The position numbers and the translations under genes are program-made. From Kitasatospora cinereorecta (lineage in GTDB: Bacteria > Actinomycetota > Actinomycetes > Streptomycetales > Streptomycetaceae), in contig NZ_JAMZDX010000006.1 in NCBI RefSeq assembly GCF_024172095.1, positions 124,001 to 188,000 on the forward strand: a stretch of 64,000 nucleotides of DNA, read 5' to 3'. Shown here piece by piece: positions 33,069-41,524 of the stretch. The notes beneath the pieces are model-generated. The model did not search any database. It was not told where the DNA came from and saw only the letters and a program-made list of their open reading frames with translations. Positions within the stretch are counted from its first letter, which is position 1, and the number at the start of each line of letters is the position of its first letter.

Positions 33069-35339
33069 TCAGGGGTAGGAGACGACGTCGCTCGGACCGC
33101 CGAAGCCGGAGTTGACGGCCGCACCGACCCCGTTGACCACCGAGTCGATGCCACCCGACCCGTTGAGGAACACGGTCAGCAGGTCGTGGAACTGCACGCC
33201 GGGCCGGTTGGGCGCCTGGAACGCGGTGCTGCTGTGGATGTCCGCGCCCTGGTTGAAGAACGAGTAGCTGCCCATGCCGTAGCCCTGGAAGCTGCTGACG
33301 TTGTTGCCGACGGCGAAGGCGGGGTAGCCCTTCTGGGTCGGGCTCGCCATCCACGCGGCCTGGTTCGGGACTTCGTACGGGTTCTCGTTCTGGAAGAAGA
33401 CCACCTGGCCGCGCTGGCCGTTCCAGACCGTCTCGGTCTTCTGGAAGTGCTCGACGGCCAGGCCGGTGGCGACCACCCCGTCGCCGTTGACGATCAGACC
33501 GGTGTCGCTCTGGTCGCCGGTCCACGTCCCGGCGCCGGCGCCGTGGTCGGCGCGCCAGATCCAGGCGTCGTCGATCAGGGTGTCGTTGCTGTTGACGACC
33601 AGCGCGGTGGTCGCGCTGCCGGAGGTGGCGCCGCCGACCCGGAAGAAGACGTCGTTCAGGCTGATCGGGTCGGCGAGGTGGCTGCTGTGCGAGTTCGGGG
33701 TGCCGACCTGCAGCAGGACGGACGAGCGGACCGGTCCGGCGTCCAGGATCAGGCCGGAGATGTTGACCCCGTTGACGTCGGCGACCGTCATGGTGGCGTT
33801 GCCGGCGGTCGGGACGAGGGTGGCGAAGCCGAGGCCGACGACCTTGGTGCCCGGCCGGGTCACCCGCAGTGTGCTCGCCAGCTGGTACACGCCCGGGGTG
33901 AAGAGCAGGTTGTCACCGGCGGCCAGCGCCGCGTTGATCACGTCCGCGCTCGCGCCGGGCTGCACCACGTAGAAGGTGCTCAGCGGCAGCGAGGTGCCGG
34001 GCGTGGCGCCGTTGGCCCAGGTCGGGCCGGCGGAGTTGGTCCGGGCGTCCGGGGCGAACACCTGGTAGTTCCCGGCGGAGTCCAGGTACAGGTACGGCGC
34101 CTCGCGGGTCACCGGGCAGGTGGCCAGCGTGGTGTACGAGGAAGGACCGTTCGGCAGGCCGGAGTTGGCGGCGAAGGACTGCGCCGGTGCGCCCGGCGAG
34201 CCGCAGAACACCTGGTTCCAGACCGAGTTGCTCCACCCGTCGAGGTTGCTGTTGCGGGTGAAGTACTGCTGCTGCGAGCCGTTGGTGACGGTGCCACCGG
34301 TGAAGACCGAGTCGGCGATGAACCCGCCGGACGCCCACGCCGGGGAGCCGGTGCAGTAGTCCATCAGGGTCACGTTGCCGTTGATGTGCACCCGGCGCAT
34401 CGGCGCGGCCTGGGAGACCGCCCAGAAGTCGGTGTTCCCGTAGCAGCCGGACTTGCCGGCCACGTTGACCGTCAGGTTGCTCAGCGAGCGCCAGAAGTTG
34501 GTGGTGGCGTAGCACTGGCTCTGGTCGCCGCCCACGCACTGGTTGTACGCGTCGACGCTGCCGTTGATCACCACGTCGCCCGGGTTCCGGCCGAGGCCGG
34601 CCACGGCCTCGTAGAAGCCGACCGAGAAGGTCAGCGGGCTGGCGGCGGAGCCGTAGGTGCCGGGCTTGAAGTACACGGCGTAGCGCTGCGGCCCGAACTC
34701 GTTGCCGCCCTGGGCGGCGGCCAGTGAGTCCAGCCTGCTCTGGATCGCGGACTGCGCCATCGACGGGTCGAAGACGATGACGTTTCCGCCGAGGCTGCCG
34801 CCGGTCGGCGGCGGCGGGGTGGTGGAGCCGGCGGTGTAGACGTTGAAGTCCACCACCGACCACCAGTTGGTGGTGGAGGCGGCGGTGAGCACCACCCGGA
34901 CGTAGCGGGCGTTCTGGGTGGCGAAGGTGGTGGTCTGCTGCGCGCCGGTCCCGGTGGCGGTGGCCACGGTGGTGAAGGTGGCGCCGTCGCCCGAGACCTG
35001 CACCTGGTAGGCGCGGGCCCAGTCGCCGGCGTTGCCGCCGGAGTCCATGCCGATCCGGTTGAAGTTCCGGGTCGCGCCCAGGTCGATCTGGAGCCACTGG
35101 CCGGGCGCCTCGTAGGCGTCGGTGCTGAACCGGCTGCCCTTGTCGGCGTCGATGGCGTGTGCGGGGGCGTCGCCGGCGTTGGAGTCGGTGTTGGAGCTCG
35201 CCGTCCAGCCGGTCCGGTCGAGCGCGGTCTCGCCGGACGCCGCGCCGGCCTGGACGGCCGGGGCGGCGAGTGATCCGAGCAGGGCCGTCAGGACGACGGC
35301 CGCGCGGCCGAGGCGGCCGCGTGCTCTGGTGGGGGTCAT
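33069..35339 (-). CDS. Secreted protein: F5/8C (discoidin) domain plus beta-helix
   Basis: 756 aa. The Sec-type signal has RARGRLGRAAVVLTALLGSLAAPAVQAGAA-like composition, with cleavage expected near residue 35. Residues 40-165 are a discoidin/CBM32-type carbohydrate-binding domain (ALDRTGWTASSNTDSNAGDA, RFSTDAYEAPGQWLQIDLGA, RYVRVVL). After a TTPPPPTGG linker, the remaining 570 residues look like a right-handed parallel beta-helix of the pectate-lyase type (FTPGVYQLASTLRVTRPGTK, NVSSFQGYGMGSYSFFNQGA). I cannot assign a glycosidase family or catalytic residues. AGAAGGG precedes the ATG. It lies near a beta-glucoside uptake operon but is separated from it by a terminator, so polysaccharide breakdown is plausible but unproven. 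Confidence 0.8.
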   Translation of the reverse strand: MTPTRARGRLGRAAVVLTALLGSLAAPAVQAGAASGETALDRTGWTASSNTDSNAGDAPAHAIDADKGSRFSTDAYEAPGQWLQIDLGATRNFNRIGMDSGGNAGDWARAYQVQVSGDGATFTTVATATGTGAQQTTTFATQNARYVRVVLTAASTTNWWSVVDFNVYTAGSTTPPPPTGGSLGGNVIVFDPSMAQSAIQSRLDSLAAAQGGNEFGPQRYAVYFKPGTYGSAASPLTFSVGFYEAVAGLGRNPGDVVINGSVDAYNQCVGGDQSQCYATTNFWRSLSNLTVNVAGKSGCYGNTDFWAVSQAAPMRRVHINGNVTLMDYCTGSPAWASGGFIADSVFTGGTVTNGSQQQYFTRNSNLDGWSNSVWNQVFCGSPGAPAQSFAANSGLPNGPSSYTTLATCPVTREAPYLYLDSAGNYQVFAPDARTNSAGPTWANGATPGTSLPLSTFYVVQPGASADVINAALAAGDNLLFTPGVYQLASTLRVTRPGTKVVGLGFATLVPTAGNATMTVADVNGVNISGLILDAGPVRSSVLLQVGTPNSHSSHLADPISLNDVFFRVGGATSGSATTALVVNSNDTLIDDAWIWRADHGAGAGTWTGDQSDTGLIVNGDGVVATGLAVEHFQKTETVWNGQRGQVVFFQNENPYEVPNQAAWMASPTQKGYPAFAVGNNVSSFQGYGMGSYSFFNQGADIHSSTAFQAPNRPGVQFHDLLTVFLNGSGGIDSVVNGVGAAVNSGFGGPSDVVSYP

Positions 35340-35525
35340 GTGCGTACACCCTTCTGGTGGGGGCCCGAGCGGGTCGGGCGGTTCGGGGTTGTGCGGCACG
35401 TGGCGGATCGAGGGTGTTCGGCGGCGCCTGGCGAGGGTGGGGGCGGCGGGGTGCCGGATCCTGTGTGAACGGCTCCGGCGTGGGGCCGGAGCGCAGGTGG
35501 TGCGGCTCCGGCCTTGGGCCGGAGG

Positions 35526-35567
35526 ACCGCGCGGCGGACCGGGAGCGTGCCCGGTCCACCGCGCGGT
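35526..35567 (-). terminator. Terminator of the beta-glucoside operon
   Basis: 18-bp stem with one mismatch (35526-35543 with 35550-35567), 6-nt loop, 3 bp beyond the GH1 stop codon. Confidence 0.7.
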
Positions 35568-35570
35568 GGC

Positions 35571-36917
35571 TCAGCGCGCGGCGGACCGGTGGGAGGCGAT
35601 CAGCTGCGCGTAGCGGTGGCCGCTGGCCTTGACGGTGCGGCGCTGGGTCCCGTAGTCGACGTGGACCAGGCCGAAGCGCTTGTCGTAGCCGTACGCCCAC
35701 TCGAAGTTGTCCAGCAGCGACCAGGCGAAGTGGCCGGCCACCGGGGCGCCCTTGGCCGCGGCCCGGGCGCAGGCGGCCAGATGGGCCTCCAGGTAGGCGG
35801 TGCGCTCCGGGTCCTCGACCCGGCCGTCCGCGGTGACGGTGTCGCGGTAGGCGGCGCCGGACTCGGTGACGTGGATCTCGGTGGCGCCGTACTCCTCGGT
35901 GAGCCTGAGCAGCAGCTCCTCCAGGCCGGCGGCGTGCACCTCCCAGCCCATCGCGGTGTGCTCGGCGTTCGGGCCGGCGACCTGCCGGAAGCCGGGCACC
36001 GGTGCGCCCGGGTCGTCGGCGACGACCTGGCGGAAGTAGTAGTTGAGGCCGATCCAGTCGAGCGGGGCGCCGATGAGTTCCAGGTCGCCGTCGCGGACGG
36101 GCAGGTCGACGCCGTACAGCTCGACCATGTCCTGCGGGTAGCCGCGGCCGAACACCGGGTCCAGCCACCAGCGGTTGATGTGTCCGTCGGCCCGCCGGGC
36201 GGCGGCCAGGTCGGCGGGGTCGCTGCTCGCGGGCTCGATGGTGGAGAGGTTGTTGGACAGGCCGATCCGGGCGCCGGGGACGGCCGCCCGCAGGGCCTGG
36301 ACGGCGAGCCCGTGGCCGAGGTGCAGGTGGTAGGAGGTGCGGACGGCGGCGGTGAGGTCGGTCAGGCCGGGTGCCATCGTCCCCTCCAGGTGGCCGATCC
36401 AGGAGGAGCAGAGCGGCTCGTTGAGGGTGCCCCAGTGGGTGACCCGGTCGCCGAGCCGTCCGGCGACCGCGGCGGCGTACTCGGCGAAGCGCTCGGCGGT
36501 GGCGCGCTCGGGCCAGCCGCCGCGGTCCTGCTGGGCCTGCGGGAGGTCCCAGTGGTAGAGCGTGGGGAAGGGGGTGAGGCCGCGCTCCAGCATGCCGTCG
36601 ACCAGGCGCTCGTAGAAGTCCAGGCCGGCGGGGTTGATCCGGCCGTCGGCCTGCGGCACCACCCGGGGCCAGGCGATGGAGAAGCGGTAGGCGTCCAGGC
36701 CGAGGCGCCGGGCCAGGTCGAGGTCCTCGGGCCAGCGGTGGTAGTGGTCGCAGGCGGTGTCGCCGGTGTCGCCGCCGTCGATCGTGCCCGGGGTGTGCGA
36801 GAAGGTGTCCCAGATCGAGGGGGCGCGGCCGTCCTCGTCGACGGCGCCCTCGATCTGGTAGGCGGAGGTCGCCGCGCCCCAGCGGAAGCCGGCGGGCAGC
36901 GCGTCGAGGTCGTTCAC
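35571..36917 (-). CDS. GH1 beta-glucosidase
   Basis: Cytoplasmic family-1 glycoside hydrolase, 448 aa, the usual size. It hydrolyses beta-glucosides such as cellobiose after uptake. The start region FRWGAATSAYQIEGA is the family signature. The acid/base is Glu167 in TLNEP, and the nucleophile is Glu352 in VTESG; YHWDLPQ and the C-terminal WSLLDNFEWAYGY aglycone/sugar-binding motif are intact. GTG 36917 has GAAAGG upstream. It is last in the operon of binding lipoprotein, two permeases and hydrolase, an arrangement like the ceb system of Streptomyces but with a ROK rather than a LacI regulator. Confidence 0.95.
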   Translation of the reverse strand: MNDLDALPAGFRWGAATSAYQIEGAVDEDGRAPSIWDTFSHTPGTIDGGDTGDTACDHYHRWPEDLDLARRLGLDAYRFSIAWPRVVPQADGRINPAGLDFYERLVDGMLERGLTPFPTLYHWDLPQAQQDRGGWPERATAERFAEYAAAVAGRLGDRVTHWGTLNEPLCSSWIGHLEGTMAPGLTDLTAAVRTSYHLHLGHGLAVQALRAAVPGARIGLSNNLSTIEPASSDPADLAAARRADGHINRWWLDPVFGRGYPQDMVELYGVDLPVRDGDLELIGAPLDWIGLNYYFRQVVADDPGAPVPGFRQVAGPNAEHTAMGWEVHAAGLEELLLRLTEEYGATEIHVTESGAAYRDTVTADGRVEDPERTAYLEAHLAACARAAAKGAPVAGHFAWSLLDNFEWAYGYDKRFGLVHVDYGTQRRTVKASGHRYAQLIASHRSAAR

Positions 36918-36946
36918 GTGGGGCCTTTCGATGGGGAGGAGGGCGG

Positions 36947-37789
36947 TCACTTGACGGCTCCGGCGGTCAGTCCGGCGACCAGGTAGCGCTGAAGCAGCAG
37001 GAAGCCGGCCACCACGGGCAGGCTCACCACCAGCGAGGCGGCCATCACCTGGTTCCAGTACACGTCGGTCTGGGTGGCGTAGCCCTGCAGGCCGACGGCG
37101 AGGGTGCGGGTCTCGTCGTTGGTCAGGACGGAGGCGAACAGCACCTCGCCCCAGGCGGTCATGAAGGCGTAGACGGCGACCGCGATGATCCCGGGCATCG
37201 CGGCCGGGACGACGATCTGCACCAGGGTGCGGATCGGGCCGCAGCCGTCCACCGAGGCGGCCTCGTCCAGGTCGCGCGGGATCGAGTCGAGGTAGCCGGC
37301 CAGCATCCAGATCGAGAAGGGCAGCGAGAAGGTCAGGTAGGTGAGGATCAGGCCGCCGCGGCTGCCGTACAGCGCGATGCCGGTGGAGTTGCCGATCGAG
37401 ACGAAGATCAGGAACAGCGGCAGCAGGAACAGGATGCCGGGGAACATCTGGGTGGAGAGCACCGTGACGGTGAACAGCCGCCGGCCGCGGAACCGGTGGC
37501 GGCTGACCGCGTAGCCGGCCAGCAGCGCGATCAGCACCGACAGCCCGGTGGCGCTGCCCGCCACGATCAGCGAGTTGGTGAAGTACCGGGCCAGCGGGAC
37601 CGTGGTCCAGATGTCGACGTACGGGCGGAGCGTGGGGTGGCTGGGGATCCACCGCCAGGGCCCCTGGACGTCCTGCAGCGGCTTGAGCGAGGAGCTCAGC
37701 ATCACGGCCACCGGGGTGAGCGTGAAGACGGCGAGCACCAGCAGGACGGCGCGGCGCAGCCAGCGGAAGGAGGCGGGCGGGTCAATCAT
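36947..37789 (-). CDS. Carbohydrate ABC transporter permease (MalG type)
   Basis: 280 aa with six membrane helices. The EAA loop reads EAASVDGCGPIRTLVQIVVPAAMPG, typical of CUT1 sugar permeases that dock the ATPase. An N-terminal basic stretch is followed by VLLVLAVFTLTPVAVML. It overlaps the preceding permease by 8 bp (ATGATTGA), so the two are translationally coupled. No ATPase gene is in the operon. Streptomycetes usually supply a shared MsiK ATPase from elsewhere. Confidence 0.92.
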   Translation of the reverse strand: MIDPPASFRWLRRAVLLVLAVFTLTPVAVMLSSSLKPLQDVQGPWRWIPSHPTLRPYVDIWTTVPLARYFTNSLIVAGSATGLSVLIALLAGYAVSRHRFRGRRLFTVTVLSTQMFPGILFLLPLFLIFVSIGNSTGIALYGSRGGLILTYLTFSLPFSIWMLAGYLDSIPRDLDEAASVDGCGPIRTLVQIVVPAAMPGIIAVAVYAFMTAWGEVLFASVLTNDETRTLAVGLQGYATQTDVYWNQVMAASLVVSLPVVAGFLLLQRYLVAGLTAGAVK

Positions 37790-38690
37790 CGGCGCCCCTG
37801 CGGCGGTTGGTGGCGACCAGGTACCCGGCGGTCACCAGCAGCAGGAAGAGCAGCAGCAGCACGGACATGGCCGATCCTGCGCCGAAGTTCCAGGTGACGA
37901 ACGAGGACTGGTAGATGTGGATGGAGATCAGGTCGGCGGCCTTGGGGGCGGCCTTTCCGAACAGCACGAACGGGGTGTTGAAGTCGTTGAAGGTCCACAG
38001 GAACAGGACCAGGACCAGCACCTGGTTGACCGGGCGCAGTGAGGGCAGGGTGATCCGGCGAATCTGCTGCCACACCCCGGCGCCGTCCATCGCGGCGGCC
38101 TCGTAGAGCTCGCGCGGGATGTTCTGCAACCCGGCGGTCAGGGTGAGGAAGGCGAACGGCCAGGAGCGCCAGACCGAGACGGTCAGCAGCGCCCAGAAGC
38201 TGTTGCCGCCGATCAGCCAGAACGGCTTGTCGCCCACCAGGTGCAGTTGGTCGTGGAGCACGTGGTTGATCAGTCCGGTGTCCCGCTGGAACATGAAGGT
38301 CCAGGTGATCACCGCGGTGAACACCGGCAGCGCGTACGGCAGCAGGAAGGCCGCGCGGAGCAGGCCGCGGCCGCGGAAGGCGTCCTGCATCATGATCGCC
38401 GCGGTGGTGCCGATCAGCCAGGACAGGCCGACCGACAGCACGGTGAAGGCGCAGGTCACCCCGAAGGAGTCGAGCAGGGCCCGGCCGACCGGGGCGTCGA
38501 AGTCCACCGCCGTCCGGTAGTTGGCCAGGCCGGTCCACGGGGCGGCCGACCAGTCCCGGATGAAGAACTGGGTCAGCTGCTTGAGGCTCATCACCGAGCC
38601 GACCAGCATCGGGACCAGGTGGATCAGCAGCTCCGCCGCCAGGGCGGGCAGCAGGAGCAGGTAGGGCAGGGCGGTGCGGTAACGGGTCAC
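37782..38690 (-). CDS. Carbohydrate ABC transporter permease (MalF type)
   Basis: 302 aa with six membrane helices. The CUT1 EAA loop is EAAAMDGAGVWQQIRRITLPSLRP near residue 205. It forms a heterodimer with the MalG-type permease and imports the sugar delivered by the lipoprotein. GTG 38690 lies one base after the stop of the binding protein (TGACGTG), so the three transporter genes are tightly coupled. Confidence 0.92.
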   Translation of the reverse strand: MTRYRTALPYLLLLPALAAELLIHLVPMLVGSVMSLKQLTQFFIRDWSAAPWTGLANYRTAVDFDAPVGRALLDSFGVTCAFTVLSVGLSWLIGTTAAIMMQDAFRGRGLLRAAFLLPYALPVFTAVITWTFMFQRDTGLINHVLHDQLHLVGDKPFWLIGGNSFWALLTVSVWRSWPFAFLTLTAGLQNIPRELYEAAAMDGAGVWQQIRRITLPSLRPVNQVLVLVLFLWTFNDFNTPFVLFGKAAPKAADLISIHIYQSSFVTWNFGAGSAMSVLLLLFLLLVTAGYLVATNRRRGADD

Positions 38691-38691
38691 G

Positions 38692-40002
38692 TCAGTTGGC
38701 CGGCATCTGCTGCTGGGCCTTGGACAGTTCGGCCTTGACCGCGGCCTCGGTGACCGGCTTGCCGGCGGCGGCCGAGGCGAGCAGGTTCTTCACCGCGGTG
38801 CCGACCAGGGTCTCGAACTGGCTCTCACTGGCCACCTGCGGCAGCGGCGCGGCGCCGGTGGACAGCACCCCCGCCAGGGTCTTCAGCTCCGGGGTGGCGA
38901 ACGCCGGATCGGCCTGCGCGGCCTTGACCGGCGGCAGCGAGCCGTAGGTGGAGTTGAGCAGCTTCTGCTCGTCGTCGCCGGTCATGAACTTCACGAAGCT
39001 GAGCGCGCCGTCCAGGTTCTTCGTGTTCTTGAAGACGGCCAGGTTGATGCCGGCCACCATCGAGCTGGTCGCCTGCGGTCCACTGGACCCGGCCGGGACG
39101 GGCACCGGGGCGACCCCGTAGTCGTCCGGGTTCATCCCGTGCGACTTGAGGTTGGCGCCGGCGGCCTGCCACATCAGCATGGCGGCCTTGCCGGTGGCGA
39201 AGTCGGTGACCGACTGGTTGGCGGCGTACTCGGCGTTGCCCGGCGCGGCGATCCGGTCGGTGGCGATGAAGTCGACGTACTGCTTGACCGCGGCGACCGC
39301 CTGCGGGGAGTCGAACTGCGGCTTGCCGGCGGCGTCGTAGAAGCCGGTGCCGTGCTGCATGCCCAGGGTGAAGGCGTGGTGGACGTTCTCCGAGACGTTG
39401 CCGCCCTCGATCGCCAGGCCGTACTGGGAGCCGGTGGTGAGCTTCTTGCCGTCGGCGACCAGCTCGTCCCAGGTGGCGGGCGGGTTGGCGATCCCGGCGG
39501 CCTGGAACAGCTTCTTGTTGTAGTACAGGCCGTACGCCATCGAGTAGAGCGGGACGGCCGCCGGGTCCTTGCCGGCCGCGCCGGCCGAGGCGATGGTGGC
39601 GGGCAGGAAGCGGTCCTTGCCGCCGATCCTGTCGAAGGTCGCCTGGTCGAACGGCAGCAGCGCGCCGGTCGCCTGCAGCGAGGCGGACCAGGTGTTGCCG
39701 ATGTTCAGCACGTCCGGGCCCTGGCCGGAGGCGGTGGCGGCGAGGATCCGGTTGAGCAGGTCGGACCAGGGGATCACCTCCAGGTTGACCTTGATGCCGG
39801 TCTGCTGCTCGAACTTTCTCAGCTCGGGCTCCAGCACCTGCTTGTCGTTCTCCAGGCTGGTGCCCTGGTTGGACGCCCAGTAGGTGAGGGTCTTGGGGCT
39901 GGAGTTCGAGCCGGAGGAGGCGGACCCCCCGCCGCAGGCGGTGGTGGTCAGGACGATCGCGGCGGCCAGGGCCAGGGCGGCGGGGATCCGGCGGGTGGGC
40001 AT
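38692..40002 (-). CDS. Sugar ABC transporter substrate-binding lipoprotein
   Basis: 436 aa, CUT1-type extracellular solute-binding protein. The signal ends in the lipobox LTTTAC, so the mature protein is lipid-anchored at Cys25 or so. The usual two-lobe features are present: LTYWASNQGTS, VNLEVIPWSDLLNRI and DVLNIGNTWSASL. Start ATG 40002 has GAGGAG 7 bp upstream; longer in-frame starts would place extra residues before the signal. From the linked GH1 enzyme the ligand is probably a beta-glucoside such as cellobiose, though other sugars are possible. It is the first gene of the operon and lies just downstream of an inverted-repeat operator. Confidence 0.92.
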   Translation of the reverse strand: MPTRRIPAALALAAAIVLTTTACGGGSASSGSNSSPKTLTYWASNQGTSLENDKQVLEPELRKFEQQTGIKVNLEVIPWSDLLNRILAATASGQGPDVLNIGNTWSASLQATGALLPFDQATFDRIGGKDRFLPATIASAGAAGKDPAAVPLYSMAYGLYYNKKLFQAAGIANPPATWDELVADGKKLTTGSQYGLAIEGGNVSENVHHAFTLGMQHGTGFYDAAGKPQFDSPQAVAAVKQYVDFIATDRIAAPGNAEYAANQSVTDFATGKAAMLMWQAAGANLKSHGMNPDDYGVAPVPVPAGSSGPQATSSMVAGINLAVFKNTKNLDGALSFVKFMTGDDEQKLLNSTYGSLPPVKAAQADPAFATPELKTLAGVLSTGAAPLPQVASESQFETLVGTAVKNLLASAAAGKPVTEAAVKAELSKAQQQMPAN

Positions 40003-40049
40003 GGTGGAGCTCCTCGTCATCGGCGCAGTCGGTGAGGTCGGCGGAGTCG

Positions 40050-40080
40050 GTGAAGTAGGCACGGAAGGTGCTTACTTCAC
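40050..40080. promoter_or_regulatory. 13-5-13 inverted repeat, predicted operator
   Basis: GTGAAGTAGGCAC (40050-40062), spacer GGAAG, and GTGCTTACTTCAC (40068-40080); the arms match at 12 of 13 positions. It covers the expected transcription start of the leftward operon. Probably bound by the divergently encoded ROK regulator. Confidence 0.65.
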
Positions 40081-40086
40081 GGCGAG

Positions 40087-40115
40087 ATTTAACGTCTGAG
40101 AAAAGTTGGCGTCAA
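40087..40115 (-). promoter_or_regulatory. Predicted promoter of the beta-glucoside operon
   Basis: On the minus strand, TTGACG (40115-40110), a 17-bp spacer and TTAAAT (40092-40087). The expected start site falls at the edge of the inverted repeat. Confidence 0.6.
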
Positions 40116-40155
40116 GGTCTCGCGCAGCGTAGATTCAGCGCAGGAGGGAGAGCAG

Positions 40156-41391
40156 ATGACCACCCGAGGCAAGCAGACCGTCCGTGACCTGCGGCGCGGC
40201 AGCAGGTCCACCCTGCTGCGCCGGCTCTACTTCGAAGGCCCGCTCAGCCGGCAGGAGCTCGGCACCGCCACCGGACTGAGCGCCGGCTCCATCAGCAACG
40301 TCACCGGCGAACTCCTCGCCGACGGGCTGATCGAGGAGTGCGGCTCGGTCGACTCCGACGGCGGCCGCCCCCGCATCCTGCTCCGGGTCGTCCCCGACCG
40401 CGCCCACCTGGTCGGCGTCGACATCGGCGAGACCCAGGTCCGGGTCGGCCTCTTCGACCTCGCCCGCACCGAACTCGCCGCCAGCGACCACCCCCTCGAC
40501 GAGACCGGCCACGATGTCGGCCACGTCGTCGACCTCATCACCACCGGCCTCACCGAGGTCCTCGCCCGCACCGGCATCACCGCCGAAGAGGTCCTCGGCG
40601 TCGGCGTCGGCGTCCCCGGCATCGTCGAACAGGGCGCCGGACCCGACGCCGGCGACACCGCCGTCGTCCACGGCCAGACCTTCGACTGGAACGCCGTCCC
40701 GCTCGGCCGCCTGCTGCGCGCCCGCACCCCGCTGCCGCTCTTCGTCGACAACGGCGCCAAGACCCTCGGCCAGGCCGAGATGTGGTTCGGCGCCGGCCAG
40801 GGCGCCCGCAACGCCGTCGTCGCCCTCTTCGGCTCCGGCGTCGGCGCCTGCGTCATCGCCGACGGCGCCCGCTTCCGCGGCGCCACCAGCAGCGCCGGCG
40901 AATGGGGCCACACCAAGGTCCACGTCGGCGGGCGCCGCTGCCGCTGCGGCTCCCGCGGCTGCCTCGAGGCCTACGTCGGCGCCGAAGCCCTGGTCGAACG
41001 CTGGGCCGACGCACCCCCCGGTGCCAGCGAGAAGGCCGGCCTCGCCGCCCTGCTCGCCGCCGCCGAAGCCGGCCGCCCCGGCGCCGTCGCCCTCCTCGAC
41101 GAGGCCGCCGAACTCCTCGGTGCCGCCATCGCCGACCTCATCAACCTCTTCAACCCCGAACGCATCGTCATCGGCGGCTGGGCCGGCCTCATGCTCGGCC
41201 CCCGCCTGCTCCCCGCCGTCCGGGACGCCGCCACCGCCTACGCCCTCGCCTTCCCGCGCGCCCAGACCACCATCACCCTCAGCCGCCTCGGCCCCGACGC
41301 CGTCACCCTCGGCGCCGCCACCCTCCCGCTCACCCACTTCCTCGAATCCGGCGGCGAACTCCCCCGCCACGCCACCCGCGCCGCGGGCTGA
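40156..41391 (+). CDS. ROK-family transcriptional regulator
   Basis: 411 aa. A winged HTH covers residues 10-75 (STLLRRLYFEGPLSRQELGTATGLSAGSISNVTGEL). The ROK sugar-kinase-like domain follows, with LVGVDIGETQVRVGLFDL, GVGVGVPGIVEQ and the zinc-binding cysteine cluster in GGRRCRCGSRGCLEAYVG. The EWGHTKV motif holds the sugar-contacting residues. It is divergent from the beta-glucoside operon by 153 bp, with an inverted repeat at the operon promoter, so it most likely represses that operon until its sugar or sugar phosphate binds. GGAGGG precedes the ATG. Confidence 0.92.
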   Translation: MTTRGKQTVRDLRRGSRSTLLRRLYFEGPLSRQELGTATGLSAGSISNVTGELLADGLIEECGSVDSDGGRPRILLRVVPDRAHLVGVDIGETQVRVGLFDLARTELAASDHPLDETGHDVGHVVDLITTGLTEVLARTGITAEEVLGVGVGVPGIVEQGAGPDAGDTAVVHGQTFDWNAVPLGRLLRARTPLPLFVDNGAKTLGQAEMWFGAGQGARNAVVALFGSGVGACVIADGARFRGATSSAGEWGHTKVHVGGRRCRCGSRGCLEAYVGAEALVERWADAPPGASEKAGLAALLAAAEAGRPGAVALLDEAAELLGAAIADLINLFNPERIVIGGWAGLMLGPRLLPAVRDAATAYALAFPRAQTTITLSRLGPDAVTLGAATLPLTHFLESGGELPRHATRAAG

Positions 41392-41416
41392 GCGCTCCCC
41401 CGGGCAGCGCCCCTTC

Positions 41417-41492
41417 AGGGGCGCGAGGAACTGCGCGCCAAGCCATGCACCCCCGTAGAGCGGTGGCCGTTCCCGCAGTTCCCCGCGCCCCT
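41417..41492. repeat. Interspersed streptomycete intergenic palindromic repeat
   Basis: AGGGGCGCGAGGAACTGCG (41417-41435) is inverted at 41474-41492 with one mismatch, with 38 nt between. I recognise the GGGGCGCGGGGAACTGCGCG motif as a widespread non-coding repeat in Streptomyces genomes. Lying between convergent genes, it may also terminate both. Confidence 0.65.
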
Positions 41493-41524
41493 GCTGTGAG
41501 CCCTGCCCGTCGCGCCTGCGCGTC

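Noticed and set aside
41417..41492. Small RNA gene between the ROK and LAL genes
   Set aside because: The sequence matches a dispersed streptomycete palindromic repeat, and no promoter-like element precedes it.
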